5,661 nucleotides of DNA. Source: Desulfobacterales bacterium (lineage in GTDB: Bacteria; Desulfobacterota; Desulfobacteria; Desulfobacterales; C00003060). The DNA lies in contig DAOUTV010000144.1 of the NCBI GenBank assembly GCA_030668505.1, positions 1 to 5,661 on the forward strand. The letters are read 5' to 3'. The position numbers and the translations under genes were made by a program. Positions 4,791-5,661 of this stretch are shown here, piece after piece. The stretch's first letter is position 1. Every line of letters starts with the position of its first letter. Under the pieces are notes generated by a model that saw only the letters and a program-made list of their open reading frames with translations, made no database searches and was not told where the DNA came from.

Positions 4791-4794
4791 CTAG
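4705..4794 (+). pseudogene. Vestige of a REP-associated tyrosine transposase (RAYT) gene
   Basis: AGGA (4694-4697) stands 7 nt before ATG 4705, and the frame begins MARAKRHFIP, the typical start of RAYT/IS200-like Y1 transposases (MARA-R-HFIPG...). After residue 10 the family's next segment (GYVWHITHRCHK-like) is missing. The frame reads QTPSSETG and stops after 29 codons at TAG 4792-4794. No HUH or catalytic Tyr region remains in the window. The most likely history is an internal deletion that left the 5' end joined to downstream sequence. An 11-bp inverted repeat brackets it. The match is by recognition of a short N-terminus, so confidence is moderate. Confidence 0.5.
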
Positions 4795-4805
4795 TGTAAG
4801 ATGCG

Positions 4806-4886
4806 TATAGGACATGGCAGGCTCCTTCTGGGTGTAAGGTTGGTCGTGCTTCCTAAACTACCAGAAACCCTGTCATGTCCTGTATC
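4806..4886. repeat. Imperfect inverted repeat, possible insertion-element end
   Basis: AGGACATGGCAGG (4809-4821) is mirrored by CCTGTCATGTCCT (4869-4881), with one mismatch. TTCTGG (4826-4831) is mirrored by CCAGAA (4861-4866), with a 2-nt indel between. The loop is about 29 nt. No ORF lies inside. It would form a long hairpin in RNA or DNA and may be what is left of an insertion sequence. Confidence 0.45.
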
Positions 4887-4895
4887 TATCTCAAG

Positions 4896-4922
4896 CGGTG
4901 CACTTTAAAGTAGAATTCACCG
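4896..4922. repeat. Nested palindromes upstream of the last gene
   Basis: CGGTG (4896-4900) and CACCG (4918-4922) enclose a perfect 10-bp palindrome ACTTTAAAGT (4902-4911). It could be a regulator site for the downstream gene or an insertion-element terminus. Nothing decides between them here. Confidence 0.3.
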
Positions 4923-4979
4923 GATATGGCATAAGCCGAAAAACAGAAACATGCAGACTACGCTATTCATCTGCCGGTT

Positions 4980-4985
4980 GAGGAG
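4980..4985 (+). promoter_or_regulatory. Strong ribosome binding site deciding the GTG start at 4992
   Basis: GAGGAG lies 6 nt before GTG 4992. No ATG or TTG exists in that frame between the upstream stop (TAA at about 4931) and this GTG, so the site fixes the start. Confidence 0.6.
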
Positions 4986-4991
4986 AAGAAT

Positions 4992-5661
4992 GTGATCCCC
5001 TGGGAAGAGTTCGACCGGGTGGAAGTCCCCGGACATGAAGGAGAAGTCACACTGCTGAAGCGAGGCACGGAATTCTCGATCCGAACCGCAGGAACAGAGC
5101 TGATGAACAGCCGGCTCCACGGTTCCGCATGTGCGCTGGCTGAGCTCACATGCAGCCGCATTAAACGAAAATCCGGCCTTAGGATTCTCGTTGGAGGCCT
5201 CGGCATGGGCTACACCCTGGCGGCAGCACTTGAACAATCGGGGCCGGATACACGCATAACCGTATCCGAACTGATCCCGGCTGTGGTCAGATGGAACCGG
5301 GAACACCTGGGTCACCTTGCAGGAATGCCGCTGGATGATCCCCGGGTATCCGTCGAAGAAGAAGATGTGGCGGAAACCATCAGGAAAAGAAAATCCGCCT
5401 GGGATGCAATACTTCTTGATGTAGACAACGGTCCTGACGGGCTTACCCGGAAAGCCAATGACCGTCTCTACGGCAGATCCGGTCTGAAAACGTCCTTTTC
5501 CGCTCTCCGCCCCGGAGGGGTTCTGGCCGTCTGGTCTTCCGGAGCAGACGAGGCATTCACCCGTCGCCTGAAGCAGTGCGGATTCCAGACGGAAACCGTA
5601 ACCGTACCAGCCCGCAAATCCGGAAAAGGCGGCAGGCACACAATCTGGCTTGCAGGAAAAC
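4992..5661 (+). CDS. Spermidine-synthase-like protein (class I methyltransferase fold), 3' end outside window
   Basis: From GTG 4992 the frame is open to the window edge (223 codons). It begins IPWEEFDRVEVPG after the initiator. A short beta-rich N-terminus includes GTEFSIR and LMNSRLHGS (37-45). A Rossmann-type nucleotide-binding core follows: ILVGGLGMGYTLAAAL (65-80), the acidic ligand-binding E93 in VSELIPAVVRWN (91-102), DDPRVSVEEEDV (115-126), and WDAILLDVDNGPDGLT (137-152), then LRPGGVLAVWSSG. This is the pattern of proteins annotated as spermidine synthase or spermidine-synthase-like. The canonical aminopropyltransferase motifs are only partly recognisable, so a polyamine product is not assured and a methyltransferase is possible. 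Related proteins are about 220-235 residues, so only a few residues are probably missing. Its codon use looks more GC-rich than the repeat-laden DNA before it. Confidence 0.82.
   Translation, partial: MIPWEEFDRVEVPGHEGEVTLLKRGTEFSIRTAGTELMNSRLHGSACALAELTCSRIKRKSGLRILVGGLGMGYTLAAALEQSGPDTRITVSELIPAVVRWNREHLGHLAGMPLDDPRVSVEEEDVAETIRKRKSAWDAILLDVDNGPDGLTRKANDRLYGRSGLKTSFSALRPGGVLAVWSSGADEAFTRRLKQCGFQTETVTVPARKSGKGGRHTIWLAGK

Noticed and set aside
4917..5639. Long minus-strand open frame of 240 codons
   Set aside because: It lies opposite the spermidine-synthase-like frame, which has clear motifs and a strong ribosome binding site. The minus translation is Cys-, Phe- and Gly-rich with no recognisable domain, so it is a shadow.

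Overview
The window looks like an accessory stretch of a chromosome from an uncultured Gram-negative bacterium. Desulfobacterota or a nearby deltaproteobacterial lineage is my best guess. This rests on protein style only: a DUF1566/Lcl_C protein, a secreted nuclease with an Ada-like cysteine tail, an MltC-type transglycosylase and a spermidine-synthase-like protein. No rRNA or tRNA is visible to confirm it.

Left part (1-1475). The window opens inside a + strand gene encoding the C-terminal DUF1566 domain of a probably surface-exposed protein, which ends at 428. A 270-base gap follows, holding octamer repeats, a weak hairpin and a strong terminator-like hairpin (650-677). Next comes a secreted staphylococcal-nuclease-family protein (699-1352) with intact catalytic residues and a C-terminal Cys motif resembling the Ada metal-binding domain.

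Middle (1476-2855). An MltC-like periplasmic lytic transglycosylase lies on the + strand. It converges with a minus-strand operon, and between the two sits a 124-bp MITE-like inverted repeat whose arms resemble the flanks of REP-associated tyrosine transposases (RAYTs).

Right-middle (2855-4544, minus strand). This is the most interesting unit: a complete three-gene HipBST-type toxin-antitoxin operon. It encodes an Xre/HipB DNA-binding protein, a separate protein equal to the N-terminal subdomain of HipA (HipS), and a HipA_C kinase (HipT). The genes overlap (14 nt with my chosen hipS start, and 4 nt as ATGA), so translation is probably coupled. Upstream lie three operator-like palindromes of the form TTRCC-N8-GGYAA, spaced 71 and 72 bp apart. 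The nearest overlaps a plausible -10 box, which suggests autorepression. HipS contains no tryptophan, although HipS of enteropathogenic E. coli is known to inhibit its kinase by inserting a conserved Trp. The kinase loop is of the SIQ rather than the SIS type.

Right end (4545-5661). About 450 bp hold a vestige of a RAYT gene (its promoter, ribosome binding site and first ten codons), inverted repeats that look like remains of mobile elements, and then the start of a GTG-initiated spermidine-synthase-like gene that runs off the window. No CRISPR array, rRNA, tRNA or recognised riboswitch was seen.
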